64,000 nucleotides of DNA from an uncultured Fluviicola sp. (GCF_902168135.1 NZ_CABHOL010000021.1:1-64000), one strand, 5' to 3'; positions 44,463 through 54,111 are shown, numbered from the stretch's first letter. The notes: a model not told the origin generated them from the letters alone. Translations and numbers: made by a program.

Positions 44463-45054
44463 CAAAACAAACGAATCGACAAACCTGCTCCCCAAAGACG
44501 GGACGGTTAACTACTATGGAGCAATTTTTTCAAGGAAAGAAGCCGATTTTTACCGGGATGTTCTGTTAAATACCATCGAATGGAAAAACGACGAAGCGGT
44601 TATATTCGGAAAATTGATTTTAACCAAACGAAAAGTGGCCTGGTATGGCGACCGGGAATTCGAGTACACTTACTCAAACAGGACCAAAAAGGCGCTTCCC
44701 TGGACCAAAGAATTGTTGGATTTGAAGCAAATCATCGAAGAAAAAACGGGTGAAACATTCAATTCCTGCCTGCTAAACCTGTACCATTCCGGCAATGAGG
44801 GAATGGCCTGGCACAGTGATGCGGAAAAGGATTTGAAAAAGAATGGCGCCATCGGATCCCTGAGTTTCGGTGCCGAACGCAAATTCGCCTTCAAACACAA
44901 AGAAACCAAAGAAACTGTTTCGCTGATTCTGGAACACGGAAGTTTACTGGTTATGAAAGATGAAACCCAGACGCATTGGCTGCACCGGCTTCCACCAACC
45001 AAAACAACTCATAAACCAAGGGTTAACCTAACTTTTAGAACTATTGTTCGATAA
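44449..45054 (+). CDS. AlkB-like alkylated-DNA/RNA dioxygenase
   Basis: 201 residues. AlkB signature: CLLNLYHSGNEGMAWHSDAEKDL with iron ligands H122 and D124, SLSFGAERKFAFKH, third ligand H179 in THWLHRLP, and arginines of PRVNLTFRTI for 2-oxoglutarate and substrate. It oxidatively removes 1-methyladenine and 3-methylcytosine type lesions. Length and motifs resemble human ALKBH2/3-type and many bacterial AlkB homologues. Last gene of the Ada operon, overlapping its upstream neighbour, so coexpression is expected. Confidence 0.93.
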   Translation: MDLFNKTNESTNLLPKDGTVNYYGAIFSRKEADFYRDVLLNTIEWKNDEAVIFGKLILTKRKVAWYGDREFEYTYSNRTKKALPWTKELLDLKQIIEEKTGETFNSCLLNLYHSGNEGMAWHSDAEKDLKKNGAIGSLSFGAERKFAFKHKETKETVSLILEHGSLLVMKDETQTHWLHRLPPTKTTHKPRVNLTFRTIVR

Positions 45055-45439
45055 ACTCTGCTTAGGGGAGGATTCGAGTCAATTCCCCCTTCGGAGGGCC
45101 ATTGACTAGTAAACAGCACAAAGCTCATTTACTTGATCAATCTTACTTTTTGGCATCGCCCCAAAAAGTAACAAAAAGGTCTAGGCCTCCCGAAATATCG
45201 GGACAAGTAGTACTAAAGAATCTGCAAACTACGGGTCTTTACACGAAAGCATTCGAAACTTGTCCGACCGCTAAGACGGTTCGGACTTCAAACAAAGAAT
45301 GCTTTTTTCGCTCCATTCCCTTGTTTGCTACGATTCTTCGCGTAAGGGCCCTTTATTCTGATCCTCTTTCAATTGTGAAAACAAGTGTGCCTTATAATAG
45401 GAAATCGCTCTTTGGAGGGGGACGCAAGGGGGAGAACAA
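45055..45439. repeat. Hairpin-rich noncoding element between alkB-like gene and purE
   Basis: 385 bp. Hairpins: TACTTTTTGG/CCAAAAAGTA around a 7-nt loop (45145-45171); CCCGA/TCGGG (about 45190); GTCCGACCG/CGGTTCGGAC (about 45262-45287). Ends carry CCCCCTTCGGAGGG-type and GGAGGGGGACGCAAGGGGG words. A plus-strand frame of 134 codons crosses it but follows the hairpins and has no start context, so I regard the region as a noncoding repeat element of the kind found scattered in Bacteroidota genomes. Confidence 0.6.
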
Positions 45440-45928
45440 TTATTTGCTGCTCTGCTCCACCTTCTTAGCACCTTCCAATACGGTCTCTTTCATCGATTCC
45501 ATGTAGGCACTCAGTTTTTTCTGAAGCTCCGGATTGGTTGCCCCAAGAATTTTTGCAGCTAAGATTCCGGCATTTTTTGCAGCATTGATAGCTACCGTTG
45601 CAACCGGAATACCATTGGGCATTTGAACGATGGACAACAAACTATCCCATCCGTCGATGGAATTGCTGGATTTGATGGGAACTCCTACAACCGGAAGCGG
45701 TGTCAGACTTGCAGTCATTCCAGGTAAATGAGCCGCTCCTCCTGCACCGGCAATGATCACCTGGATTCCTCTTTCGGAAGCTGTTTTGGCATATTCGAAC
45801 ATGCGTTCCGGAGTTCGGTGAGCCGAAACAATGGTCAGTTCATAAGGTACTCCAAATTCCTTTAAAATATCCGCCGCATCTTGCATAATCGGCAGGTCTG
45901 AAGTGCTGCCCATGATAATCCCAACCAT
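45440..45928 (-). CDS. purE: N5-carboxyaminoimidazole ribonucleotide mutase
   Basis: 162 residues from the ATG at 45928 ([13 protein letters not shown]). The family motifs follow: [19 protein letters not shown] (His of the active site), [16 protein letters not shown] and [15 protein letters not shown]. Step of de novo purine synthesis converting N5-CAIR to CAIR. The longer TTG start is rejected because that TTG is part of the TAGATTTG promoter box. The partner purK is not adjacent but lies about 10 kb away on the other strand. Confidence 0.96.
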   Translation of the reverse strand: MVGIIMGSTSDLPIMQDAADILKEFGVPYELTIVSAHRTPERMFEYAKTASERGIQVIIAGAGGAAHLPGMTASLTPLPVVGVPIKSSNSIDGWDSLLSIVQMPNGIPVATVAINAAKNAGILAAKILGATNPELQKKLSAYMESMKETVLEGAKKVEQSSK

Positions 45929-45946
45929 TTCTTTCAATTTTGTCTG

Positions 45947-45954
45947 CAAATCTA
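45947..45954 (-). promoter_or_regulatory. -7 box (TAGATTTG) for purE
   Basis: Exact TAnnTTTG on the minus strand, 18 nt before the purE ATG. It fixes the start codon choice for purE. Confidence 0.55.
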
Positions 45955-46058
45955 ACGAATATTCGACAATCGTTGAAAACTATTCGTCTAATGTGAAGTA
46001 CTTTCACCTGTTTTTATTGAATTTTCTCTTAATTTCGGGCCTCGTCCAACATACATCT

Positions 46059-49000
46059 ATGAATAAACTAATACCCATTTTTGTGTGCGCCATTCTTGTT
46101 CAATGGAGTTCGCTGCTACTGGCTCAAACCACTTTTATAACTGATAATTTTGAAGGACCTTTTTCCTGGAATACGGTAAGTACCTCCGGTCCAAACCAGT
46201 GGATTCAAGGTTCCTGCACCAATAATGGTGGAAATTCAGCTTTATATATCACTTCAGGCGGTACGACCAATGATTGTACTCCGACAGGAATTACCCATTA
46301 CGGCTATGCGAATGCAGGTACCGGAACGGAAACAGCTATTGTTTACAGGGAAATCGACGCATCCTGCTACAGCGCGATGACTGTACTTGCAGATATTCAG
46401 ATTGAAGGGGAAAGCGGACTGGATTACCTGGAATTGGTTCATAGTTCGGATTTTGGTGCAACATGGATCCCTGTTTCTACACAGTTCGTTGCAAATGCTT
46501 CCTATTCCGGGTTTAGCCAATTACTTCCGGGAGCTTATGATAATACGACTTTCTGGCTTGGCTTTCGTTTTACCTACAACAACTCAAATATCGGGAACAA
46601 AGCTCCGGCTGTCGACAACTTCCGTATCCAGGGAACTTCAAACGATGTAACACCTCCAACAATTACCTGCCCTTCACCTTCTACCGATTACACCGATGAA
46701 TTTTTATGCCAGCTGACTTTGGCAAATTTCGGGGCTCTTGCAACTGTCAATGACAACTGCGGAATGGTCTCAACTATTCAAAGTCCTGCGCCGGGAACAC
46801 CAGTCAGCGCCAATACGACCATCACCATCCAGGCGGTGGATCCTTCCGGAAACACTGCAAGCTGTAACTTTTTACTAACGGTATTGGATACCGTTATCCC
46901 AAAACCAACGTGTCCGGCCTTAGACAGCGTTTATGCAACAGCATCCTGTAATGCGATTGTGCCGAACCTTGTTCCTGCAGTTACTGTAAACGAAGCATGC
47001 ACACCTGCACCTTCATTGGTCTTCAGTCAAAATCCGGCAGCCGGAACAACCATCACAGCTACTCAAAACGTATTTGTGACCGTGACCGATCTGGCAGGAA
47101 ATTCAGGCACTTGTTTCACGCATGTTATTCTTTTTGATACCATTTCACCCCAGATAACCTGTCCGGCCAACCAAACTGTTTCCACCAACAACGGATGTAC
47201 TTACGATGTGGCAAGTTTCACTTCTCAAGCTACCGTTACGGACAACTGTTCAACCGTTTTCTTATTAAATCAAAGTCCGGCAGTTGGAAATTCCCTGCCA
47301 ACCGGTATAACAAGTATTACGATCCAGGCTATTGACCAGGAAGGAAATGCAGAGGTCTGCCAATTCAACTTAACAGTCCAGGACGGTACGCTGCCTGTTA
47401 TCAATTGTCCGGCTACCGTTTCTGTTCCGGTAAACAATCAGTGCCTGGCATTGGTTGGAAACCTGGTTCCATTGGTTTCTGCAACCGACAACTGCACTGC
47501 AAGCAGCCAATTGGTATTTGCCCAGGACAAGCCGGAGACCTTGTTGTTTTCAGATTCTATTACTGTTTTGATGACAGCTGTCGACTTAAGCGGCAATATC
47601 GGAAGCTGTTCTATTTTCGTTACTGCTGTTGACACATTAGACCCAATTGTAACTTGTCTGAGCGACACCAGCCTTTCAACTTCCGGAACCTGTTCCATGA
47701 CTATTCCAAACCTTGCCGGTACACACAGCGCCGTGGATAATTGTTCACCTTCCAACTTGCTTACTTTCTCGCAAAATCCGCCTGCAGGAACGGTTGTTAC
47801 AAGCCCGGTAGCGATTGTCATTTCGTACACCGACACTTCCGGAAATATCGGTACTTGTATCACGCAACCCATTCCAATCGAATCGGTTAACCCGACAATT
47901 ACCTGTCCTTCCGGGCAATCTGTAAACAATGGTGTAACTTGCTATGCATTGATTCCGAACCTTACTTCGCTTGCTACAGTGACCGATAACTGTACCGGGT
48001 ATTCCTTAACCCAACAGCCGGCTCCGGGAACAAACCTGATCTCCGGAACACATGTAGTAACAATTACAGTAACAGACCTTGCAGGTAACAGCTCTTCCTG
48101 CAACACCACTTTCACGATCATCGAAACTCAGGCTCCTTCGATTACTTGTCCGGGAAATATTTCGACCTGTAACCCGTTGGTGAATTACGGAATGCCTGTT
48201 GGAACGGATAATTGTTATTTCACGATTTCCCAAACGGACGTTTCCGGATTTTCTTCCGGTGATATTTTCCCGATTGGAACCACGACACAAACTTACCAGA
48301 TCGAAGATTCTTCCGGAAATACCAATAGCTGCTCTTTTACCGTTCAGGTACTGCAATACCCGGATACAGCATTCATTCCGAACAGCCTGATCTATTTATG
48401 CGATACTTATACTACAAACATTGAGGCACAGGCAATCCAATCAGGAACAGGCTCCTGGAACATGCTGACGGGAGGTGGAACGATTAGTAACCCGAATGCA
48501 TTGCAGACGACTGTACAGAACCTTTCTTTGGGATCAAATACGTTTGAATGGGTGGTAACTTCACCGACTTGTGGTTCCAGGAGAGATACGGTAAGAATTG
48601 TGGTAAATATGCCTCCTCCGCAGGCGGTTCTCCAGGATTCAATGTATGCTTGTGCTACAACCAACTTTATCATCCAGGGAAATAACCCGGGAACCGGTGC
48701 GCAGGGAACATGGTCCAGTAATTCAGGCATTACTTTCAATAATATTCATGCACCCGTAGCAACTGTCCTGTCTATTCCGGATGGATACCACACCATCTAT
48801 TGGACAATTTCTACAAACGGATGTCCGAGTACGGTTGACAGCAGTATCATTTATGCTCCGATTGCAGCACAGGTCCTTACTCCGGACACATCTATCTGCC
48901 TGAACCAGTTACCGTTTAATATCTACGGAAACCAACCGGGCAGCGATCAGGCTACTTATTGGATTGAATTGGGCGGGACAGGTACTATAACCAATAAATA

Positions 49001-49397
49001 CAATCCGAATACGCAATTGACGGGCGGTGCTCCCGGAGAATTGATTCTTCTTTACCGGCACGTACATGATTTTTGCGGGGCAACCCAGGATACGCTGCGA
49101 ATTCAATTGACGATTTGCGGGGAAGTTGAATTTAATGTTCCAACGGTGTTTACACCGAACCATGACGGGGACAACGATTTGTTCCTCATTCCGAACCTGC
49201 ATGAGACATATCCTGACTGTAAAGTCACCATTATCAACCGCTGGGGATCTAAAGTTTTTGAATCAACGGGATATGATGAGCCGTGGGACGGAACTTTTAA
49301 AGGAGATGATCTTCCGTTCGGGACTTATTTCTATGAAGTCGTTTCACCGAACAATGATTTTAAAGCAATCAAAGGTTCAATCAGTATTATCCGTTAA
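46059..49397 (+). CDS. T9SS type B surface protein with seven HYR repeats
   Basis: 1112 residues from ATG 46059, which gives signal peptide MNKLIPIFVCAILVQWSS up to LLLAQ; the frame before it reads antisense to purE. An N-terminal jelly-roll-like domain (about 25-195, FITDNFEGPFSWNT) precedes seven HYR (hyalin) repeats, each with TCP at the start, TDNC in the middle and D.SGN...C near the end (residues about 200-770). Further beta domains follow, and a CHU_C type B sorting domain: PTVFTPNHDGDNDLFL, INRWGSKVFES, PWDGTFKG, GSISIIR. HYR repeats are Ig-like and adhesive in other proteins. A PorP/SprF gene follows after 11 bp. Confidence 0.92.
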   Translation: MNKLIPIFVCAILVQWSSLLLAQTTFITDNFEGPFSWNTVSTSGPNQWIQGSCTNNGGNSALYITSGGTTNDCTPTGITHYGYANAGTGTETAIVYREIDASCYSAMTVLADIQIEGESGLDYLELVHSSDFGATWIPVSTQFVANASYSGFSQLLPGAYDNTTFWLGFRFTYNNSNIGNKAPAVDNFRIQGTSNDVTPPTITCPSPSTDYTDEFLCQLTLANFGALATVNDNCGMVSTIQSPAPGTPVSANTTITIQAVDPSGNTASCNFLLTVLDTVIPKPTCPALDSVYATASCNAIVPNLVPAVTVNEACTPAPSLVFSQNPAAGTTITATQNVFVTVTDLAGNSGTCFTHVILFDTISPQITCPANQTVSTNNGCTYDVASFTSQATVTDNCSTVFLLNQSPAVGNSLPTGITSITIQAIDQEGNAEVCQFNLTVQDGTLPVINCPATVSVPVNNQCLALVGNLVPLVSATDNCTASSQLVFAQDKPETLLFSDSITVLMTAVDLSGNIGSCSIFVTAVDTLDPIVTCLSDTSLSTSGTCSMTIPNLAGTHSAVDNCSPSNLLTFSQNPPAGTVVTSPVAIVISYTDTSGNIGTCITQPIPIESVNPTITCPSGQSVNNGVTCYALIPNLTSLATVTDNCTGYSLTQQPAPGTNLISGTHVVTITVTDLAGNSSSCNTTFTIIETQAPSITCPGNISTCNPLVNYGMPVGTDNCYFTISQTDVSGFSSGDIFPIGTTTQTYQIEDSSGNTNSCSFTVQVLQYPDTAFIPNSLIYLCDTYTTNIEAQAIQSGTGSWNMLTGGGTISNPNALQTTVQNLSLGSNTFEWVVTSPTCGSRRDTVRIVVNMPPPQAVLQDSMYACATTNFIIQGNNPGTGAQGTWSSNSGITFNNIHAPVATVLSIPDGYHTIYWTISTNGCPSTVDSSIIYAPIAAQVLTPDTSICLNQLPFNIYGNQPGSDQATYWIELGGTGTITNKYNPNTQLTGGAPGELILLYRHVHDFCGATQDTLRIQLTICGEVEFNVPTVFTPNHDGDNDLFLIPNLHETYPDCKVTIINRWGSKVFESTGYDEPWDGTFKGDDLPFGTYFYEVVSPNNDFKAIKGSISIIR

Positions 49398-49408
49398 TCC
49401 CATTAGTC

Positions 49409-50458
49409 ATGAAAAAATTCGTATTTACAGCATTTGTTTCAGTTGCAGGATTAGCATTCGGACAACAGGACATTCAATTTACCCAAACAGCTTCTTCTCC
49501 ATTTTTGATCAATCCTGCAGCGGGCGGATTAATGAATGTTGCCGAAGTTGTAGTTGGAAACCGCCTGCAATATGCGGGAATTGAAGGAAGACCAATGACC
49601 ACTTTTGCAGGAATCCAAAGCATGGTTCGTTTCAAAAAACGTAAGTCAAAAGCTTTATTGAGTGAACTTTCTTCCATCGGTCAAACATTTTACAGCACTC
49701 CACAGCGGACAGTTTCGTACAAACAAATCGCGGGATTGACTTTCATTAACGACGTTATCGGACCTTTTACCCGCACCAATGTAAAGGCAAACTTCGGAGT
49801 GCATATTCCATTGTCCCAAAAATTGAATGCAGGTATCGGATTGGGAGTTGGCTGGTCTAATTTCGGAATAGATAATTCCAAAGTGACTCTCGGAACTGCA
49901 AACGATAAAGCATACACCAATTATATCGGTATTTCTGCCTCACAAAATTACCTGGATGCCCAGGCCGGACTGATTGTCTATAATGACCGGTTATTAGTAA
50001 GTATCAGCGGAAGCCAGATCTTTAATAACAAAACACGTTTGAGCGATGTGAACACAGCAAGTAACTTCCAGCCTCATTTATTCGTTTTGGGAAGTTACCG
50101 GTTCGATTTGGGGAAAAACTACGGATTGGAACCGATCGTTCAGTTCAAATCTGTGAAAAACGCTCCAATCAGTTATGATGTTGCCATGCGTCTTCATTAC
50201 ATGCGTATGGGATGGGTCAGCCTTTCTTACAGAAGACAATCTGCTATCGGGGTTGGTTTCGGGATTAATTTACTGGCACGCTTCAATGTTTCTTATTCTT
50301 TTGAATTCGGGAACGGGGTAACTGAAAAATTCGGGAATACTTCGCACGAAATCCGTTTGGGCTTCATTTTCGGGCACAAAAGGAATCTGGAAAAAGAGTT
50401 TAAACAGGACGAAAAGGTAAATCCGGCTCCTCCGGCAGAAGTTAAGCCGGAAGAATAA
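49409..50458 (+). CDS. PorP/SprF-family type IX secretion membrane protein, second copy
   Basis: 349 residues. Signal peptide MKKFVFTAFVSVAGLAFG; mature N-terminus QQDIQFTQTASSPFLINPAAGG, the family signature. LTFINDVIGPFTRTNVKANFGVHIPL and SYSFEFGNGVTEKFGNTSHEIRLGF correspond to strands conserved with the other copy at 26 kb. Unlike that copy it has a Pro/Glu/Lys-rich tail (FKQDEKVNPAPPAEVKPEE). Directly after a type B cargo gene, so probably dedicated to it. Confidence 0.9.
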   Translation: MKKFVFTAFVSVAGLAFGQQDIQFTQTASSPFLINPAAGGLMNVAEVVVGNRLQYAGIEGRPMTTFAGIQSMVRFKKRKSKALLSELSSIGQTFYSTPQRTVSYKQIAGLTFINDVIGPFTRTNVKANFGVHIPLSQKLNAGIGLGVGWSNFGIDNSKVTLGTANDKAYTNYIGISASQNYLDAQAGLIVYNDRLLVSISGSQIFNNKTRLSDVNTASNFQPHLFVLGSYRFDLGKNYGLEPIVQFKSVKNAPISYDVAMRLHYMRMGWVSLSYRRQSAIGVGFGINLLARFNVSYSFEFGNGVTEKFGNTSHEIRLGFIFGHKRNLEKEFKQDEKVNPAPPAEVKPEE

Positions 50459-50479
50459 ATGTTAATTTTCAAGTATTGC

Positions 50480-50487
50480 TAATTTTG
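50480..50487 (+). promoter_or_regulatory. -7 box (TAATTTTG) for the acyltransferase gene
   Basis: Exact TAnnTTTG match 17 nt before the ATG at 50505. Confidence 0.5.
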
Positions 50488-50504
50488 TACAAAATTTACA
50501 TACT

Positions 50505-51827
50505 ATGCGTCCGTTTTATTTCTTATTAAAGGTCTCATTAAATATTTCATTCAGACTCTTCTACAAACGTTTCATTGTACTGCGTAAACACAAAAAGCTA
50601 TTCGGCAGTACAGTCTATGTCAGTAATCACCCGAACTCATTCATGGACCCGATAATGATCGGAGCCCTAAATCATCCCATTGTGCACTTTATGACGCGAT
50701 CAGATGTATTCGTTTGGTGGCTGAAACCCATTTTGTGGTCGGCACACATGACTCCGATCTACCGCCAGCACGACGGCGGAGATATGAAAGGGAAAAACAC
50801 GGATGTTTTCAAAAAAGTCAACCAATCCCTGAAAATGGGGCGTAACATTCTCATTTTTGGAGAAGGATTTACAGACGACACACCGATAAGAGGTTTAAAA
50901 CCGGTAAAGAAAGGTCCGGCTCGTATGGCATTCGGTGCCCTGGAAGCCATTAACTGGAGTAAAAAGATCTACATTGCCGGAATTGGCATAAGCTATACAG
51001 ATAGAAATACGATCGGATCGGAGTTCGTATTGGACAATGGCCCGAAGATCTGTCTGAACGATTATAAAGAAGCTTATGCGGAAAATCCCAATAAAGTCAT
51101 CAACGAAGTGACCAAACGCGTTGAAAAAGACATGCAGGATTGTATTATTTATATCGCGAAACCTGCTCGTTATTCCCTGTTGGAAGGGATTATGCAAATT
51201 ACCCGCAAAGGATATAATCACGCCAATCACGATGACCGTATTCCATTGGTTAAACGCTGGGAATATTCTAAAAACCTGGCAAAGTGGATCAACGAAAATG
51301 TGACCGATGAAAGTGAAGAGATACTGGCACTTCAAAAGGATTTGGACGGGTATTTCAACCTGGAAAAACGCATGAAGGTGCAGGATCGTTTTGTGGTTGC
51401 CAAACAACGCCCGGAATTAGTGAATACGCTGAATAACTGGCTCTATTTAATCCTGATGTGGCCTTTTGCTATTGCAGGGGCAATCCATGGTTTTATCCCG
51501 TATATTATTTCCAAAAAACTAACGGAAAAGATCATGCGACGTAAAGTTTTCTGGGGTTCCGTAAAAATGATGATAGCTAAAATCACCGGTTCTATCTACA
51601 ACATTCCGATTATTATTTTGGTTACCAGGTGGTATCTTCCTCATTGGTCTTTGGGTATTTTGTATTATTTCATGATCCCGGTATTGTGGCGTTTGAGTTA
51701 TGAATATGCACAGCAATTCAAAGAGATACAGATCAAACGAAAAATGAAATCTGTGGATCTTTCCAAATTTGTTGAGAAGCGCGCAGAATTGGAAGAACGC
51801 ATCAAAAAACTGATTCCGGTTGCTTAA
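50505..51827 (+). CDS. PlsC-domain 1-acylglycerol-3-phosphate O-acyltransferase-like membrane protein
   Basis: 440 residues. Acyltransferase motif I in VSNHPNSFMDPIMIG (HX4D, here H-P-N-S-F-M-D) near residue 42, motif III-like ILIFGEGFTDDTPIR and motif IV-like YIAGIGISYT. After a soluble region, a C-terminal membrane part (LYLILMWPFAIAGAIHGFIPYII, NIPIIILVTRWYLPHWSLGILYYFMIPVLWRLSY) and a basic coiled tail. Longer than PlsC proper, like other Bacteroidota glycerol-acyltransferase-type proteins. It probably acylates lysophosphatidic acid or another lysolipid at the inner membrane. Has its own -7 box and terminator. Confidence 0.85.
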   Translation: MRPFYFLLKVSLNISFRLFYKRFIVLRKHKKLFGSTVYVSNHPNSFMDPIMIGALNHPIVHFMTRSDVFVWWLKPILWSAHMTPIYRQHDGGDMKGKNTDVFKKVNQSLKMGRNILIFGEGFTDDTPIRGLKPVKKGPARMAFGALEAINWSKKIYIAGIGISYTDRNTIGSEFVLDNGPKICLNDYKEAYAENPNKVINEVTKRVEKDMQDCIIYIAKPARYSLLEGIMQITRKGYNHANHDDRIPLVKRWEYSKNLAKWINENVTDESEEILALQKDLDGYFNLEKRMKVQDRFVVAKQRPELVNTLNNWLYLILMWPFAIAGAIHGFIPYIISKKLTEKIMRRKVFWGSVKMMIAKITGSIYNIPIIILVTRWYLPHWSLGILYYFMIPVLWRLSYEYAQQFKEIQIKRKMKSVDLSKFVEKRAELEERIKKLIPVA

Positions 51828-51832
51828 CAATT

Positions 51833-51874
51833 AAAAAATGCAGTTATTTGACTACTCGCATACCTGCATTTTTT
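51833..51874 (+). terminator. Intrinsic terminator after the acyltransferase
   Basis: AAAAAATGCAG (51833-51843) pairs perfectly with CTGCATTTTTT (51864-51874); the six T's form the tract. Confidence 0.75.
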
Positions 51875-52009
51875 AAACTAGATTTTAGAGATTTAAATTT
51901 GAGAATTCATGAATTTATTTCTTCATAAATTTGTGAACAGATTTGATGTTAAGATTCTGAATTATATGCAGTTAACATTTATAGCTAATACTTAACTTCA
52001 AGTAATGCT

Positions 52010-52375
52010 TTAAGCTAGCTTTCTGCCCAAATACACCATTCCGATACAGAAACCAATCGATACCAGGACATTCAAAATGGCAATGATCCACTGTCCTTTT
52101 TCCATCAATTCCAGGTTTTCTTTTGCAAAAGTTGAAAAGGTACTGAATCCACCACAAATTCCAATAATCCAAAATGCCTGGAAAGCTTCTGCACTTGTCG
52201 GTTTCATCCGCATCATCCATACAAGCAAAATACCAAGCAACAAAGAAGCCAGCAGATTAGATACCAATGTTGCAACCGGGAAAACAGATTTTGGGAATTT
52301 GAGAATTAACTGACTTATCCCAAAACGCACCAAGGAGCCTATACCTCCTCCCAGAAAGACATAAAACACATTCAT
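52010..52375 (-). CDS. crcB: Fluoride exporter CrcB/Fluc
   Basis: 121 residues, four helices. Family motifs GGGIGSLVRFGISQ and GICGGFSTFSTFAKE, the latter with the phenylalanines and the central Na+/fluoride-path residues. Functions as a dual-topology dimeric fluoride channel in the inner membrane. The ATG overlaps the PAP2 stop (ATGA). No fluoride riboswitch is expected or seen, because the gene is last in the hpt/adk or obg transcript group. Confidence 0.94.
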   Translation of the reverse strand: MNVFYVFLGGGIGSLVRFGISQLILKFPKSVFPVATLVSNLLASLLLGILLVWMMRMKPTSAEAFQAFWIIGICGGFSTFSTFAKENLELMEKGQWIIAILNVLVSIGFCIGMVYLGRKLA

Positions 52376-52962
52376 TCAGACACTGTTTTAGCGGCGAAAA
52401 ATCGCTGATACAGCTTCCAAAATACAAAAGCCCACAAGATTCCCCAAATAACTCCGCAAATCACATCGGATAAATAGTGCATCGTCAGGTAAATCCTGCT
52501 TAGTCCTATCAATGCAACACAGAAAATCAGCACCCATTTTAAGTTCGGATAAAACTTGCGCAAAAAGAACCAGCCCAGCAATGCTACTGCAGCATTGTTA
52601 GAAGCATGAGAGGAAAAGAACCCATACTTTCCTCCCAGGTATGTATGCCCATCTTCCATAAAGTAATGCAGGTGTTTTTCCAGTATCAAATTGTGTGAAG
52701 GACGGTAACGCATAATCGTATCCTTGAAAAGGAAAGTCGTTGAACTGTCTACGATTGCAACCATCACCATGGCCATAACCAGGAAAATTCCCGCTGTTTT
52801 TATCCCGTATTTTTTCCAAATAAAGAAAATAAGGAGCAGATAAAAAGGAATCCAGGTTGCAGTTTTGGTAACATACCAAAAAAACTGATCCAAAAACGGC
52901 GTATTCCAACCGTTAATTGTCAGAACAATACTTCTGTCAATGGATTCCAGGTACTCAAACAT
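52372..52962 (-). CDS. PAP2-family membrane phosphatase
   Basis: 196 residues with six helices. The three PAP2 phosphatase motifs: [12 protein letters not shown] (KX6RP), FFSSHASN (PSGH-type) and [12 protein letters not shown] (SRX5HX3D). Likely undecaprenyl-pyrophosphate or phosphatidate-type phosphatase acting on the periplasmic face. Overlaps the end of obg by 8 nt and the start of crcB by 4 nt. Confidence 0.9.
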   Translation of the reverse strand: MFEYLESIDRSIVLTINGWNTPFLDQFFWYVTKTATWIPFYLLLIFFIWKKYGIKTAGIFLVMAMVMVAIVDSSTTFLFKDTIMRYRPSHNLILEKHLHYFMEDGHTYLGGKYGFFSSHASNNAAVALLGWFFLRKFYPNLKWVLIFCVALIGLSRIYLTMHYLSDVICGVIWGILWAFVFWKLYQRFFAAKTVSE

Positions 52963-53947
52963 GGTTCAAATGCTTCCAGATCAAATCTTTCAATTCCACA
53001 AGGCCTTGCTGGGCAACAGAAGAAATGAATACATATGGGATTTTAGGCAAATCCTTGCTAATAGCTTCCTTCAGCTCATCATCCAGCATATCTGATTTTG
53101 TGATCGCCAGCAAGCGTTCTTTGTGCAGTAATTCCGGATTGTACTGCTTCAATTCGTTCAAAAGCAATTTGTATTCCTCATGAATGTCATCTGCATCAGC
53201 CGGAACCATGAAAAGCAAGCAGGCATTGCGTTCAATATGACGCAAGAAGCGAAGTCCCAATCCTTTTCCCTCGTGAGCGCCTTCGATAATTCCGGGAATA
53301 TCTGCCATTACGAACGAGCGGTAATCGCGGTATTTAACGATTCCAAGGTTTGGCCTGAGCGTTGTAAACGGATAGTCTGCAATTTCCGGTTTAGCCGAGG
53401 AAAGCACGGAAAGCAAAGTACTTTTTCCTGCATTTGGTTTTCCTACAAGGCCGACATCTGCCAGGATCTTCATTTCAAGGATCATCCAGCGTTCCTGCCC
53501 CGGTTCACCGGGTTGAGCAAAACGCGGTGTCTGGTAAGTTGATGATTTAAAATGATCATTTCCCAAACCACCACGACCTCCCGGAACCAGGATCTTTTCC
53601 TCCCCGTCTTCTGTGATTTCAAAAAGGGTTTCTCCGGTCTCAGCATCTTTAGCAAGTGTTCCAAGCGGAACTTCGATGTACTTATCTTCTCCCTGCGCTC
53701 CTTTCTGCAATTGGCCGGAACCATGTTCTCCATGGCCTGCTTTCGAATGTTTTTGGTACTTCAAATGAAGCAGTGTCCACAATTGTTTGTTTCCGCGAAG
53801 GATAATATGGCCGCCACGTCCTCCGTCACCACCGTCAGGTCCACCCTGCGGAATATACTTTTCACGTCGAAAATGCGCAGAGCCGCCGCCTCCATTTCCG
53901 GAAGTACAGTGAATTTTTACATAATCAACGAAATTATCTGATGCCAT
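52955..53947 (-). CDS. obg: GTPase Obg/CgtA
   Basis: 330 residues. Glycine-rich Obg fold ([29 protein letters not shown]) in residues 1-158, then the G domain: P-loop [14 protein letters not shown]2/G3 YPFTTLRP and [17 protein letters not shown]4 TKSD, G5 SSVAQQG. Short C-terminus without the extra domain of some homologues. Works in 50S ribosome maturation and stress control. Confidence 0.97.
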   Translation of the reverse strand: MASDNFVDYVKIHCTSGNGGGGSAHFRREKYIPQGGPDGGDGGRGGHIILRGNKQLWTLLHLKYQKHSKAGHGEHGSGQLQKGAQGEDKYIEVPLGTLAKDAETGETLFEITEDGEEKILVPGGRGGLGNDHFKSSTYQTPRFAQPGEPGQERWMILEMKILADVGLVGKPNAGKSTLLSVLSSAKPEIADYPFTTLRPNLGIVKYRDYRSFVMADIPGIIEGAHEGKGLGLRFLRHIERNACLLFMVPADADDIHEEYKLLLNELKQYNPELLHKERLLAITKSDMLDDELKEAISKDLPKIPYVFISSVAQQGLVELKDLIWKHLNHV

Positions 53948-53960
53948 AATTTTCCTTTAG

Positions 53961-54043
53961 TTAAAAAGGTTCAAAGGGTTAAAAAGGTTCAATAGAGTTT
54001 AATACTAAAACCGTTTTTGAACTTTTGAACTTTTTGAACTTTT
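53961..54043. repeat. Intergenic inverted repeat with GTTCAA words, second copy
   Basis: GGTTCAAAGGGTTAAAAAGG plus TTCAA (left, ending 53992) faces TTGAACTTTTGAACTTTTTG plus AACTTTT (54017-54043). Same word family as the element before uvrA, here between adk and obg. Confidence 0.6.
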
Positions 54044-54064
54044 CGATCCTCCCTAAGACTTGAA

Positions 54065-54089
54065 AACCGCACTCTGTTCGAATGCGGTT
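54065..54089 (-). terminator. Weak hairpin after adk
   Basis: AACCGCA/TGCGGTT stem of 7 bp with an 11-nt loop, followed by TTTTC on the minus strand. Confidence 0.4.
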
Positions 54090-54111
54090 AACGTTCCAAT
54101 TGGTTCTTCTA

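Noticed and set aside
45102-45506. 134-codon plus-strand ORF between the alkB-like gene and purE
   Set aside because: It runs through a series of hairpins and then antisense into purE, shows no recognisable domain and has no ribosome site; it is better explained as a noncoding repeat element.
46254-46520. Antisense ORFs inside the large surface-protein genes
   Set aside because: Low-complexity Thr/Ser/Gly coding sequence leaves long open antisense frames; none has a domain or start context.
52376-52962. Fluoride riboswitch upstream of crcB
   Set aside because: crcB overlaps the PAP2 gene by four bases, so no room exists for a riboswitch directly upstream.
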